Assembly: GCA_001898425.1 (NCBI GenBank) | Contig: MKTV01000045.1 | Span: forward strand, 180,169 to 244,168 | Length of the DNA: 64,000 bases | Direction: 5' to 3' | Origin: Rhodospirillales bacterium 69-11 | GTDB taxonomy: Bacteria > Pseudomonadota > Alphaproteobacteria > Acetobacterales > Acetobacteraceae | In this document: piece after piece, positions 26,259 through 34,957 of the stretch | Position numbering within the stretch: position 1 is the first letter of the stretch | How the letters are laid out: each line of letters starts with the position of its first letter | The notes under the pieces: generated by a model | The model's database searches: none | The model's input: only the letters and a program-made list of their open reading frames with translations | What the model was told of the DNA's origin: nothing | Made by a program: the position numbers and the translations under genes

Positions 26259-27209
26259 ATGACGGCAACGGTCTTCATCGACGGCGAATCCGGCACCACG
26301 GGCCTCGGCATCCGTGAGCGCCTGGCCGCCACTCCCGACGTCACGGTGAAGAGCATCGCCCCTGAGCGCCGCCGCGATCCGGAGGCGCGGAAGGCGCTGA
26401 TGGAAGAGGTCGACCTGGTCGTGCTCTGCCTGCCCGACGACGCGGCGAAAGAATCGGCGGCGCTCGCCGCCAGCCTCGGCAGCGCCGCGCCCAAGGTGCT
26501 GGACGCCTCCACCGCCCATCGGGTGAACCCCGATTGGACCTATGGGTTCGCCGAGTTCCTGCCCGGCCAGGCAGACCGCATCGCCCAGGCGCGTCAGGTC
26601 GCCAATCCCGGCTGCTATCCGACCGGCGCGATCGGACTGATCCGGCCGCTGATCGACGCGGGCCTCGTTCCGTCCGATTACCCGATCACCATCAACGCCG
26701 CCTCCGGCTACTCGGGCGGCGGCAAGGCGATGATCGAGGCGCACGAGACCTCGGGCGGTCCCGCCTTCGAACTCTACGGCCTGAAGCTCGAGCACAAGCA
26801 CGTCGCCGAGACCCAGCTCTTCGGCGGGCTCACGCGTCGGCCGCTCTTCGTTCCCTCGGTCGCGCATTGCCGCCAGGGCATGCTGGTCTCGATCCCGCTG
26901 CATCTCGACGCACTGGCGGGCAAGCCCTCCGGTGGCGACCTCCAGGCCGTGCTGGCCGACCGCTATGCCGGCTGCGATCTGGTGCGGGTCGTCCCGCCCG
27001 CGGCCAACGGGAAGCTCCAGATCGAGGCGCTGAACGACACGGACCGGCTGGAACTCACCGTCTACGCCAACGAGACGCATCGCCAGGCGGTGCTGGTCGC
27101 GCGGCTCGACAACCTCGGCAAGGGCGCGTCCGGCGCCGCCGTCCAGAACATCCGACTCATGCTGGGCCTGCATGCCGGCGCCACGGCGCGGGAGACGGTG
27201 GATGCCTGA
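26259..27209 (+). CDS. argC: N-acetyl-gamma-glutamyl-phosphate reductase, short (type 2) form
   Basis: This enzyme catalyses the third step of arginine synthesis, reducing N-acetylglutamyl phosphate with NADPH. The N-terminal [17 protein letters not shown] is the dinucleotide-binding start of the short ArgC class, and the catalytic Cys119 is in [17 protein letters not shown]. At 316 aa it matches type 2 rather than the roughly 340-aa type 1. ATG 26259 follows AGGAG. Its stop lies eight bases inside the start of the next gene, so the carbonic-anhydrase-like gene is coupled to it. Confidence 0.95.
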   Translation: MTATVFIDGESGTTGLGIRERLAATPDVTVKSIAPERRRDPEARKALMEEVDLVVLCLPDDAAKESAALAASLGSAAPKVLDASTAHRVNPDWTYGFAEFLPGQADRIAQARQVANPGCYPTGAIGLIRPLIDAGLVPSDYPITINAASGYSGGGKAMIEAHETSGGPAFELYGLKLEHKHVAETQLFGGLTRRPLFVPSVAHCRQGMLVSIPLHLDALAGKPSGGDLQAVLADRYAGCDLVRVVPPAANGKLQIEALNDTDRLELTVYANETHRQAVLVARLDNLGKGASGAAVQNIRLMLGLHAGATARETVDA

Positions 27210-27774
27210 GGCGTCCTTCGCAAGCGCGGTGCCGGTCACCGGCACCGGCCCGATCTTCTCGCTGGACGGCGTCACCCCCAAGGTGGCGCCCGACGCGTTC
27301 GTGGCGCCTTCGGCCGCGGTGATCGGTGACGTGGAAATCGGCCCCGAGACCGGCATCTGGTTTCATTGCCTGGTGCGTGGCGACATGAACATCATCCGCA
27401 TCGGGGCGCGGACGAACATCCAGGACGGCACGGTCATCCACGTCGATAGCGGCGGGTTCGCGACCTATATCGGCGACGACGTCACGGTCGGCCACAACGC
27501 GGTCATCCACGCCTGCACCCTGAAGAACCGTGCCTTCGTCGGCATCAGCGCGACGGTCCTGGACGGCGCGGTGATCGAGGAAGGCGGCATGCTCGCCGCG
27601 GGCGGCCTGCTGACGCCCGGCAAGCGGATCGGGCCCATGGAGCTGTGGGCCGGTGCTCCCGCCAAGCTGCTGCGCGTCATGTCGCCCGAGGAGCGCGCCA
27701 AGTTCGACCGCAACGCGGTGGTGTACCGCGACCTCGCGAAACGCTACCGAGCGGGGCTCAGGAGCCTCGGCTGA
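27202..27774 (+). CDS. gamma-carbonic anhydrase family protein
   Basis: This is a left-handed beta-helix hexapeptide-repeat protein (190 aa) of the gamma-carbonic anhydrase/YrdA group. It shows repeated hexapeptide turns ([20 protein letters not shown]), the [19 protein letters not shown] block, and the metal-ligand histidines in [14 protein letters not shown]. Members bind zinc or a similar metal as trimers, and many have no proven carbonic anhydrase activity. It overlaps argC by eight bases. The 3' end overlaps the convergent acyltransferase gene by 17 bases. Confidence 0.9.
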   Translation: MPEASFASAVPVTGTGPIFSLDGVTPKVAPDAFVAPSAAVIGDVEIGPETGIWFHCLVRGDMNIIRIGARTNIQDGTVIHVDSGGFATYIGDDVTVGHNAVIHACTLKNRAFVGISATVLDGAVIEEGGMLAAGGLLTPGKRIGPMELWAGAPAKLLRVMSPEERAKFDRNAVVYRDLAKRYRAGLRSLG

Positions 27775-28951
27775 GACCGGCCGCCGCGGCGGGGCCCGGC
27801 GTGGCCGCCGCAACCTCCGGGCGCGTCGCGACGCCGCCGAGCCTGCCGCCACGAATGCGATCCCGGTATCGGTCGACGAACGGGTCGAGGGTCAGCGCGG
27901 CGACCACCGCGACGGCAAGGCTCGCGACGATCGCCGCCGTGAACGTGACGTAGCTGTAGCCGACCGTTAGGGTGGCGGCCACGATGAACACGGCCTCGTG
28001 GTAGAGGTAGAGCGGGTAGGTGATCGTGCCCAGGAACCGGTCGATCCGCCGGCCGCGCCTGATCTCCATGAACGCGAGCACGGACATCGCCGCCAGCAGC
28101 ACGGCGAAGATCGCGAGCTGTCCCGGTAGCGACGGGGGTACCGCCCCCACGCCGGGGGGACGCGAGACGAGCTGCAGGCCCATCCCGAGCAAGGAAACCG
28201 AGGCCGTCACCCAGCCCAGTCGCGCCCCGCGGGTCGCGAAATAGAGCCCGGCGCCGAAGGCGAAGTAGGGCAGGTAGGCGAACATGCCCGGGCCGTGACC
28301 CTCGAGCGCCCGCGCGAAAAGCGGGATCAGGAGGATCATGAGGATGCTGCCGACGCGGGCGAAGCCGCGCGCTTTCGGCAGGCGCGTGCCGGTCGCGATG
28401 GCGAGCGCGACGGCCAGGTAGAAGGCCATCTCGACCCGCACCGCCCAGGTGATGTCGAGGAAGTTGTAGTGGATCCACCGGTCGACCAGCGGCACGATGC
28501 CCACGAGGTTCATCGCCACGTTGAATGCCGCGAACGCCCCCTCGGGGATGCCGGGCTGGGAGCGCCAGAGCCGCACGCCATCCAGCGCGACGAACAGCCC
28601 GTGCGCCAGGATCGAGACCGCCACGGCGACGAGGAAATGCGGCACGATCCGCAGCACTCGGTTGGTCATGAACGCGCCGGCGCGACGCCGATAGGCGCAG
28701 TCGACCGCCTCGGTGATGACGAAGCCCGACAACGCGAAGAAGATCAGCACCGCCATGTCGCCGATCCCGTACGGACCGACCAGGCGCATCAGCGGCTCCG
28801 GCGCCAGATCGGCGCAGAAATGCTGCAGCATGACCATCGCCGCGAGCAGCAGGCGGAACGCCCCGAAGGGCCGGTAGCGGTAGTCGATCGCCCGCACCTC
28901 GCTGATTGGGGCATCGGTCGTCGCCGGGACCGTCTCTGCCCTGCGTCTCAT
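27758..28951 (-). CDS. acyltransferase 3 family membrane protein (OafA/YrhL-like)
   Basis: This polytopic protein (397 aa from ATG 28951) belongs to the family that O-acylates sugars of polysaccharides, LPS or glycans. About ten hydrophobic segments are present. Typical features are the N-terminal YRPFGAFRLLLAAMVMLQHF with the conserved His, FFALSGFVITEA, and a C-terminal LYHEAVFIVAA. The frame is open to 28999, but 28951 gives the usual short cytosolic N-terminus. It stands alone; the exopolysaccharide genes are 8 kb away and any link is speculative. Confidence 0.85.
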   Translation of the reverse strand: MRRRAETVPATTDAPISEVRAIDYRYRPFGAFRLLLAAMVMLQHFCADLAPEPLMRLVGPYGIGDMAVLIFFALSGFVITEAVDCAYRRRAGAFMTNRVLRIVPHFLVAVAVSILAHGLFVALDGVRLWRSQPGIPEGAFAAFNVAMNLVGIVPLVDRWIHYNFLDITWAVRVEMAFYLAVALAIATGTRLPKARGFARVGSILMILLIPLFARALEGHGPGMFAYLPYFAFGAGLYFATRGARLGWVTASVSLLGMGLQLVSRPPGVGAVPPSLPGQLAIFAVLLAAMSVLAFMEIRRGRRIDRFLGTITYPLYLYHEAVFIVAATLTVGYSYVTFTAAIVASLAVAVVAALTLDPFVDRYRDRIRGGRLGGVATRPEVAAATPGPAAAAGLSRGS

Positions 28952-29090
28952 GCGGCGTCGTCCTCCACGGTGGCTCCCGCACCGGGGGACAGTAGTCACG
29001 GCGATCCGGCTGCCAACTTACAGAAAGTTAGGGCAAGCGATCGTCACTCGCCGGCGTGACGCCGATCATATCTGTGACGCATCTGTGCGC

Positions 29091-30167
29091 TTATCGGTTC
29101 GTTCCACGCACCGCATCGACGACCGCGCGGGTGATCTCCTGCGTCGTCGCCGTGCCGCCGAGATCCGGTGCCAGGATCCCGGCCGCGCAGACCTGTTCGA
29201 CCGCCCGCATCAGCAGGTCGGCGGCCGGCTTCTCGCCCAGGTGCTCAAGCATCATCGCGGCCGTCCAGAAGCTCGCCACGGGGTTGGCGATGCCCTTTCC
29301 CGTGATATCGAACGCGCTCCCATGGATCGGCTCGAACATGCTCGGATTCCGCCGCTCGGGATCGACGTTCCCGGTGGGCGCGATGCCCAGCGAGCCGGCC
29401 AGGGCCGCGGCGAGGTCGGAGAGGATGTCGGCATGCAGGTTGGTCGCCACCACCGTGTCGATGGTCTGCGGCGCGCGGACCATGCGCATGGTCATCGCAT
29501 CCACCAGCTCCTTGTCCCAGGTCACGTCCGGGTAGTCGTGGGACACCAGGGCCGCGATCTCGTCCCAGAACACCATGCCGTGGCGCTGCGCGTTGGACTT
29601 CGTCACCACGGTGAGCTTCTTGCGCGGCCGGGAGCGGGCGATGTCGAAGGCGAAGCGCATGATCCGCTCGACGCCGCGGCGGGTGAAGATGGCGGTTTCC
29701 GTCGCAACTTCCTCGGGCAGGCCGCGATGCGCGCGGCCGCCATGGCCCGCGTATTCGCCCTCGGAATTCTCCCGCACGATCACCCAGTCGAGGTCCCCCA
29801 CGCCGACGTCGCGCAGCGGCGAGGTCACGCCGGGCAGGATGCGGGTGGGACGGACATTCGCGTACTGGTCGAAGCCCTGGCAGATGGGCAGCCGCAAGCC
29901 CCAGAGCGAGACGTGGTCGGGTACGTCCGGGTCGCCCACCGCGCCGAAATAGATCGCGTCCGCGGTGCGCAGCCAGGCGAGCGCATCGGCCGGCATGTAG
30001 GCGCCGTGCTTGCGGTAGCGCTCCGACCCCCAGTCGTAGTGGTCGACCTTCAGCGTGAAACCGCCGTCGCGGGAGGCGACCGCATCCAGCACCTCCAGCC
30101 CGGCGCTGATGACCTCGGGGCCGATCCCGTCGGCGGGGATGGAGGCGATGCGGTATTCGCGGGCCAT
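29091..30167 (-). CDS. tartrate dehydrogenase / D-malate-type decarboxylating dehydrogenase
   Basis: This is an NAD-dependent beta-decarboxylating dehydrogenase of the IPMDH/ICDH superfamily (358 aa). The family core is visible: IPADGIGPEVISAGLEVLD at the start, the substrate-binding ANVRPTRILPGVTSPL, and VIVRENSEGEYAGHGGR. The loop GSERYRKHGAYMPADALAWL resembles the tartrate dehydrogenase branch (TtuC) rather than LeuB. D-malate or tartrate is therefore the likely substrate, but these enzymes are promiscuous. No dicarboxylate transporter is next to it. Confidence 0.85.
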   Translation of the reverse strand: MAREYRIASIPADGIGPEVISAGLEVLDAVASRDGGFTLKVDHYDWGSERYRKHGAYMPADALAWLRTADAIYFGAVGDPDVPDHVSLWGLRLPICQGFDQYANVRPTRILPGVTSPLRDVGVGDLDWVIVRENSEGEYAGHGGRAHRGLPEEVATETAIFTRRGVERIMRFAFDIARSRPRKKLTVVTKSNAQRHGMVFWDEIAALVSHDYPDVTWDKELVDAMTMRMVRAPQTIDTVVATNLHADILSDLAAALAGSLGIAPTGNVDPERRNPSMFEPIHGSAFDITGKGIANPVASFWTAAMMLEHLGEKPAADLLMRAVEQVCAAGILAPDLGGTATTQEITRAVVDAVRGTNR

Positions 30168-30242
30168 GGCGGACGCTCCTCGGGTGCGGTCCGCCTTCGT
30201 AGACCCGCCGCGCCGGCCCGAAAAGCCGGTCCGTGTCCGGAC

Positions 30243-31094
30243 TCAGCCCACCCAGTCGAGCCCGATATCCAGCACCTGCGCGCTGTGGGTCAGCCAGCCC
30301 ACCGACATGAGGTCCACGCCCGCGGCGGCGATCGCGGGGGCGGTATCGGGGCGGATGCGGCCCGAGGCCTCGGTCACCGCGCGGCCGGCCACCATGCCCA
30401 CCGCGTCCCGCAGCGTCTCCGGCCCCATGTTGTCGAGCAGGACCGCGTCGACGCCGACGGCCAGCGCCTCCTCGAGCTGCGCCAGCGTGTCGACCTCGAG
30501 CTCGATCTTCACCAGATGCCCGACGCCGGCGCGGGCGCGGGCCAACGCCTTCCGGACCCCGCCGGCGATGGCAACGTGGTTGTCCTTAATGAGCACCGCG
30601 TCATCCAGCCCGAACCGGTGGTTCGATCCGCCGCCCACCCGGACGGCGTATTTCTGCGCCGCCCGCAGGCCCGGCATCGTCTTGCGCGTGCAGCACACTT
30701 GCGCGCGGGTGCCGGCGATCGCATCCGCGATCCCCCGCGTCGCGGACGCCACGCCCGAAAGATGGCTCAGGAAGTTGAGCGCCACCCGTTCGGCGGTGAG
30801 GATGCCGCGCGCCGGGCCTTCCACCGTCGCGATCAGGTCGCCGGGGCGAAGCCGGGTGCCATCGGGCCGCGCGACCTCCAGCCGGATGCCGGGGTCGATC
30901 AGCCGGAAGGCGATGGCCGCGAAGTCGAGCCCCGCGACCACGCCGTCCTGCCGCGCCACCAGCGCGGTCCGAGCGACGGCATCGGCCGGCACGATCGCAT
31001 CCGTGGTCAGGTCGCCGGCGCGGCCCAGATCCTCGAGCAGGGCGGCGCGCACGGCGGGCTCGATCATGAGGGCGGGCAGGGGAGGGACGGTCAT
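30243..31094 (-). CDS. nadC: nicotinate-nucleotide pyrophosphorylase (quinolinate phosphoribosyltransferase)
   Basis: This enzyme converts quinolinate and PRPP to nicotinate mononucleotide (283 aa, normal length). Typical signatures are [19 protein letters not shown] at the N-terminus, [36 protein letters not shown] in the centre, and [16 protein letters not shown]. The ATG at 31094 follows GAGG nine bases away. It lies 80 bases downstream of nadA on the same strand. No nadB gene (L-aspartate oxidase) lies between or beside them. Confidence 0.96.
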   Translation of the reverse strand: MTVPPLPALMIEPAVRAALLEDLGRAGDLTTDAIVPADAVARTALVARQDGVVAGLDFAAIAFRLIDPGIRLEVARPDGTRLRPGDLIATVEGPARGILTAERVALNFLSHLSGVASATRGIADAIAGTRAQVCCTRKTMPGLRAAQKYAVRVGGGSNHRFGLDDAVLIKDNHVAIAGGVRKALARARAGVGHLVKIELEVDTLAQLEEALAVGVDAVLLDNMGPETLRDAVGMVAGRAVTEASGRIRPDTAPAIAAAGVDLMSVGWLTHSAQVLDIGLDWVG

Positions 31095-31130
31095 TTCGAC
31101 ATCCTCGAATGAGGAACGATGCAGAGGGTC

Positions 31131-31155
31131 CCCCTCTCCCCTTGCGGGAGAGGGG
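31131..31155. repeat. perfect hairpin between nadA and nadC
   Basis: CCCCTCTCCC (31131-31140) and its exact complement (31146-31155) enclose a 5-base loop. This word is a widespread proteobacterial intergenic repeat. It could lower readthrough from nadA to nadC, but no T-tract follows. Confidence 0.65.
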
Positions 31156-31174
31156 TGGGATGATGCGGCACGTC

Positions 31175-32155
31175 TCAGACGGCCAGCATCCGCTCCACCG
31201 CCGCGCGAGCGCGGCTGGCGAGCGCCGGATCGATCGTGACCACCTGCGTCATCGTCTCGAGCGCATGGCGGATCTTCGGCAACGTGATGCGCTTCATGTG
31301 CGGGCACAGGTTGCAGGGGCGGACGAAATCGACGTCCGGGTGCCCGACCGAGACGTTGTCGGCCATGCTGCACTCGGTCAGCAGCACGACGCGCGCGGGC
31401 TTCTCCCGCCCGACATAGGCGGACATGTCCGCGGTCGAGCCGGTGAAGTCGGCCTCCGCCACCACCTCGGGCGGGCATTCCGGATGGGCCAGGATCGTCA
31501 CGCCCGGGTGGTCGGTGCGCAAGGCGCGGACCTCCGCCGGGGTGAAGCGCTCATGCACCTCGCAATGGCCGGCCCAGGCGATGATCTTCACCTTGGTCTG
31601 CGCCGCCACGTTCTGCGCCAGGTATTCGTCGGGCAGCATGATGACCTCGGGGACGCCGAGGCTTTCCACCACCCGCTTCGCATTGGCCGAGGTGCAGCAG
31701 ATATCCGACTCCGCCTTCACCTCGGCCGAGGAGTTCACGTAGGTGACCACCGGCACGCCGGGATGGCGCGCCCGCATGAGCCGGACGTCGGCCGCGGTGA
31801 TCGATTCCGCGAGCGAGCAGCCCGCCGCCGCATCCGGGATCAGCACCGTCTTCCCGGGGTTCAGCAGCTTCGCGGTCTCGGCCATGAAGTGGACACCGGC
31901 GAGCACGATCACCTCGGCATCCACGGTCATCGCCTCGCGCGCCAGGGCGAGGCTGTCGCCGGTGATGTCCGCGACGCAGTGGAAGATCTCGGGCGTCTGG
32001 TAGTTGTGCGCCAGGATCACGGCATTGCGCCGGCGCTTCAATGCGAGGATCGCGTCGATGTCCTCGGCGAAGACGGGCCACTCGATTGGCGGGATCACGG
32101 ATCGGACGCGGGAATAGAGTGGCGCGGTGCGCTCGAGCAGGGCGGTGGCCGGCAT
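31175..32155 (-). CDS. nadA: quinolinate synthase
   Basis: This [4Fe-4S] enzyme condenses iminoaspartate and dihydroxyacetone phosphate to quinolinate (326 aa, normal). Recognisable blocks are [56 protein letters not shown], and cluster-ligand cysteines including the C-terminal [11 protein letters not shown] very strong AAGGAGGAG precedes the start codon. The upstream region carries a palindromic operator, so expression is probably repressed when NAD is plentiful. It is the first gene of a nadA-nadC unit. Confidence 0.97.
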   Translation of the reverse strand: MPATALLERTAPLYSRVRSVIPPIEWPVFAEDIDAILALKRRRNAVILAHNYQTPEIFHCVADITGDSLALAREAMTVDAEVIVLAGVHFMAETAKLLNPGKTVLIPDAAAGCSLAESITAADVRLMRARHPGVPVVTYVNSSAEVKAESDICCTSANAKRVVESLGVPEVIMLPDEYLAQNVAAQTKVKIIAWAGHCEVHERFTPAEVRALRTDHPGVTILAHPECPPEVVAEADFTGSTADMSAYVGREKPARVVLLTECSMADNVSVGHPDVDFVRPCNLCPHMKRITLPKIRHALETMTQVVTIDPALASRARAAVERMLAV

Positions 32156-32166
32156 GGGCTCCTCCT

Positions 32167-32225
32167 TTTATGCTCATATGGAGCATGATAGGATGAATTG
32201 CTGCACATGAGCATAAACCTGTCAA
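32167..32225 (-). promoter_or_regulatory. palindromic operator and promoter of nadA-nadC (NadQ site candidate)
   Basis: ATGCTC-atatg-GAGCAT (32170-32186) is a 6-5-6 palindrome 15 bases upstream of the nadA start. The extended half-site TTTATGCTCAT occurs at 32167-32177 and again in opposite orientation at 32207-32217. A minus-strand TTGACA (32225-32220) adjoins the second copy and could be the -35 box; I see no clear -10 at standard spacing. Repressor binding here would block nadA transcription. The adjacent NadQ-like gene is the obvious candidate regulator. Confidence 0.75.
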
Positions 32226-32343
32226 GCGGTGTCGACTCCTCGGCTCCCCCAGGGCCGGTGAAGCGTGAATTCCTGAAGAGGGCGCAGAGGCGAACCCGAC
32301 GCGGCACGCTGCCCGAGGATCGGCACGCCGTCGGGTGGCGGTG

Positions 32344-33288
32344 TCAGCGCACCAGCGGGAGCTTGCTTCCGGACACCGCGCGCTCCGCCATGACCTCGCG
32401 GCGGAAGCGGAACAGCCGCGCCGGGCGGCCCCGGGTTTCCGCCGTGACCCCGCCGGTTTCCTCCACGAGTTCCTGCTGCTCCACCAGGCGGCGGAAGTTC
32501 TGCTTGTGCAGCCGCCGGCCGGCCAGGGCCTCCACTGCGGCCTGGAGCTGCCCCAGCGTGAAGGCGGGGGGCATGAGTTCGAACACGACGGGGCGGTATT
32601 TGATCTTGCCCCGCAGCCGCGCGAGCGCGGTCGCCAGGATGCGGCGGTGGTCGTGCACCATCGGCTCGCCGGGTGCCGCGGTTCCGCCGGCTTCGGGCAC
32701 GAGCCCGGCCTCCCACAACGTCTCGTAGCGCTGCAGCGCCAGTTCCTCGTTCCACGGCCGGCCGTCGAGCCCGAAGGCGATCGCCACGCGAGTCCCGCGT
32801 TCCCAGCGGAGCATCGCGTCCGGGGCATCGCCCGCCCAGCTCCGCAGCCCCTGGGCGAGCACCGGCGCCAACGCGGCATGCGGGTCGCGCCGATCTTCCC
32901 ACGGGAAGTAGCGGTAGAGGTCCTGCCAGGAGACGCCGGCCTGGGCCGCGGCGCGCGCCTCACGCGTGAGGCCCAGATAGCTGACCGAGACGACCCGCTC
33001 CCCGGCCTCGGCCGCTCGGTCGCGGTCGGCGAAGGTGTAGAGCTGCTCGACATAGCCGAGGGGGTGATGGGTCTGGTGCTCGACCCAGGCGCGCAGGGCG
33101 GCCTGGAGGGACCGGTGTTCGGAGGCGAACGGGCCGGATGGCAGCGCCGCCCCGGCCAGGGTGAGCACGCGGGGTGCGCCTTCCGTCACCGCGACGATCA
33201 CCGCGATCAGTTCGGCGGCGATGCGTTCCGGCGCGGGTTCGGCGCCACGGTCGGCGAGGTGGGAGTCGGGCGGGGGCGGCAGGGCCAT
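32344..33288 (-). CDS. nadQ: NAD-biosynthesis transcriptional regulator NadQ-like (Nudix-related)
   Basis: This 314-aa protein matches the COG4111/NadQ type of alphaproteobacterial NAD regulator. The first about 210 residues are a Nudix-like ligand domain beginning LIAVIVAVTEGAPRVL, with no clear catalytic Nudix box, so it probably senses rather than hydrolyses. The last about 90 residues (FELMPPAFTLGQLQAAVEAL, KQNFRRLVEQQELVEETG, RPARLFRF) form the winged helix typical of NrtR/NadQ proteins. The location directly upstream of nadA, with a palindrome between, supports the call. The alternative is an NrtR-type regulator; the role is the same. Confidence 0.82.
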   Translation of the reverse strand: MALPPPPDSHLADRGAEPAPERIAAELIAVIVAVTEGAPRVLTLAGAALPSGPFASEHRSLQAALRAWVEHQTHHPLGYVEQLYTFADRDRAAEAGERVVSVSYLGLTREARAAAQAGVSWQDLYRYFPWEDRRDPHAALAPVLAQGLRSWAGDAPDAMLRWERGTRVAIAFGLDGRPWNEELALQRYETLWEAGLVPEAGGTAAPGEPMVHDHRRILATALARLRGKIKYRPVVFELMPPAFTLGQLQAAVEALAGRRLHKQNFRRLVEQQELVEETGGVTAETRGRPARLFRFRREVMAERAVSGSKLPLVR

Positions 33289-33329
33289 GGGCGCGCTATC
33301 GCACGCCGCCGGCCCGGCCGGCTACCGGC

Positions 33330-33788
33330 TCAGTAGCCGGGGTAGGTGACGACGGGGTAGGCCGGCGCGGCATAGACCGGCGCGGGGTAGCTGGGCGTCG
33401 CGTAGACCGGTGCCGGGGCCGCATAGGCGGGAGGTGCCGCATAGACCGGCGGCGGCGCGTAGGCGACGGCCGGGGGCGGCGTGTAGACGGGCTGCGGTGC
33501 GGCCAGCGCGGTGCCGACGAGCGCCCCGATGCCGAGGCCGATAATGGCCCCCGCGACGGCTGCACCACCGTTGTCGTTGTGCCGGTAGCCGCCGTTCCAG
33601 CCGCCATTGCCGCCGCGCCAGCCAGGGCCGCCCTGCCAGCCCCGGCCGCCTTGCCAGCCATGGCCGCCTTGCCATCCCGGGCCGCCCCGCCAGCCGGGGC
33701 CGCCATGCCAGTCCGCGTGAGCCGCGGGAGCGGCGAGCAAACCGGCCGCGATCGGCGCCGCGATCAGAAATGTCTTCCAGGTCCGCAT
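33330..33788 (-). CDS. secreted Gly/Trp-rich repeat protein with glycine-zipper segment
   Basis: A 152-aa protein of unknown function. It has a signal peptide (about residues 1-25, ending AHA), then a low-complexity block of GW-x-GG units (five to six copies of a roughly 6-residue repeat at about 28-57), a hydrophobic glycine-zipper-like segment (AVAGAIIGLGIGALVGTALA), and a Pro/Ala/Tyr-rich tail (YAPPPVYAAPPAYAAPAPVY and similar). Such proteins are usually outer-membrane or periplasmic and of unclear role. The start ATG 33788 is chosen because the upstream frame has no signal sequence. Confidence 0.7.
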   Translation of the reverse strand: MRTWKTFLIAAPIAAGLLAAPAAHADWHGGPGWRGGPGWQGGHGWQGGRGWQGGPGWRGGNGGWNGGYRHNDNGGAAVAGAIIGLGIGALVGTALAAPQPVYTPPPAVAYAPPPVYAAPPAYAAPAPVYATPSYPAPVYAAPAYPVVTYPGY

Positions 33789-34007
33789 CACGCTCTCCAG
33801 GGAAAGGACGGCTTTCGATGACCTGAAACCTGGGGGGCGGTGGTGACCGGATTGCGGCGGGTTTGGGGTGTCATCAGGGTTTCGCACGGGCGCGGAACGG
33901 CGGCGCGGGATGGCGAAGCGCCCGCCCAAGCCCTCATCCGGAGGCTCTGCCGGCACCGGCGTCCGCGGCCCGCCCCGGCATCGTCGAGCGGAAGCACCGC
34001 CCCCATC

Positions 34008-34037
34008 GTCGTCCGCGGGCCTCGACCCGCGGATCCG
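34008..34037. repeat. single copy of the CGTC-TCCGCGG palindromic repeat
   Basis: A 30-base palindromic unit, with GTCCGCGGGCCTCGACCCGC at 34011-34030, belongs to the same family as the arrays at 51651 and 59464. It sits in a 307-base gap (33789-34095). I see nothing else in that gap beyond the likely promoter and leader region of the secreted repeat protein. Confidence 0.75.
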
Positions 34038-34095
34038 TCGTGGCAGGATCGTGGTGCGTGGATCGCCGGGCATCCACCGGAACGTCGGTGCGCGT

Positions 34096-34806
34096 TCAGG
34101 TCGGGCGGCGGCGCTCGACCGTCACCCGCTCGCCATCAAGCGTGACGTCGCGATCCACCGGCTGCTCGACCACGTAGCGGCGGACCCGGTTGGTCCCGCG
34201 ATCGACCGACCGCGTGCCGGCCTCCAGCTGCTCCTCCGCAAGCGGGATCACCTCCTCACGCGCGGCTGCCGAACGGTTCACATCGGTCGTGCCGGGCTGG
34301 CGAGCCGTGGCATCGGACGGCGGAACGCCGGTCGTCGGCGCCGCGGTCGCGCCGGACGAGTAATCGGTGCCGGAGACCGCGACGCTGCTGCGCGCGCCCG
34401 CCTCCTCCGGCGTGTCCTCCTCCTCGGTGTGCTCGTCGATGTCCAGCGGCTCATGCCGTTCCAGGATCGTCACCGCCTCGTGGATCTTCGAATCATCCGC
34501 CACCGCGACGCTCAGCACGTAATGCCCCGAGGCCAGGCTGCGATCGTAGGCGCCGCCATCGTCCGGGTAGGTCCGATGGACGACTTCCGTGGTTTCCCCC
34601 AACCCCAATAGCCAGGACCAGAAGCCGCCCGCCGGGCGTTGGATGGTTTCGACCGAGTCCGGACGAGCGGAGGCGTCGGGCGCCGACGCCGTCCCTTCGG
34701 CGTAGCGTCGGATCGCCGCCCGCGGCACCCCGGCCTGCTCCAGCTCGCGTTCCGCGGCGGCGGCGGCGCTCTCGGACGCGAATACGGCGACCATGTGTTC
34801 GGTCAT
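34096..34806 (-). CDS. stress-type protein with partial DUF2382 domain
   Basis: A 236-aa protein. The N-terminal part (VAVFASESAAAAAERELEQ, about residues 6-24) resembles the general-stress-protein 17M-type fold found in front of DUF2382. The middle is acidic and low-complexity (EHTEEEDTPEEAG). The C-terminal about 50 residues (EEVIPLAEEQLEAG, DRGTNRVRRYVVEQPV, GERVTVERRRPT) match only the first half of DUF2382; the family normally continues for another 50 residues. Either the domain has lost its second half or this is a natural short form. Function is unknown. Confidence 0.7.
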   Translation of the reverse strand: MTEHMVAVFASESAAAAAERELEQAGVPRAAIRRYAEGTASAPDASARPDSVETIQRPAGGFWSWLLGLGETTEVVHRTYPDDGGAYDRSLASGHYVLSVAVADDSKIHEAVTILERHEPLDIDEHTEEEDTPEEAGARSSVAVSGTDYSSGATAAPTTGVPPSDATARQPGTTDVNRSAAAREEVIPLAEEQLEAGTRSVDRGTNRVRRYVVEQPVDRDVTLDGERVTVERRRPT

Positions 34807-34957
34807 CGGGAAATCCTTCTGCAGAGCGGAGCGTCGGTGCCCGCACGCTGCCAAAACCGGCATAGCAGGACGACGGTTTCTTCAACCGTCCGAGGAAACT
34901 CGAGAGGGATCGGCGCAGATCGGGATCAACCGCGCACCGAAGCACGCAGCCCGGCGG

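Noticed and set aside
31131..31155. Rho-independent terminator between nadA and nadC
   Set aside because: The hairpin is perfect but has no T-run on the transcribed strand, and the word is a known scattered repeat; kept as a repeat only.
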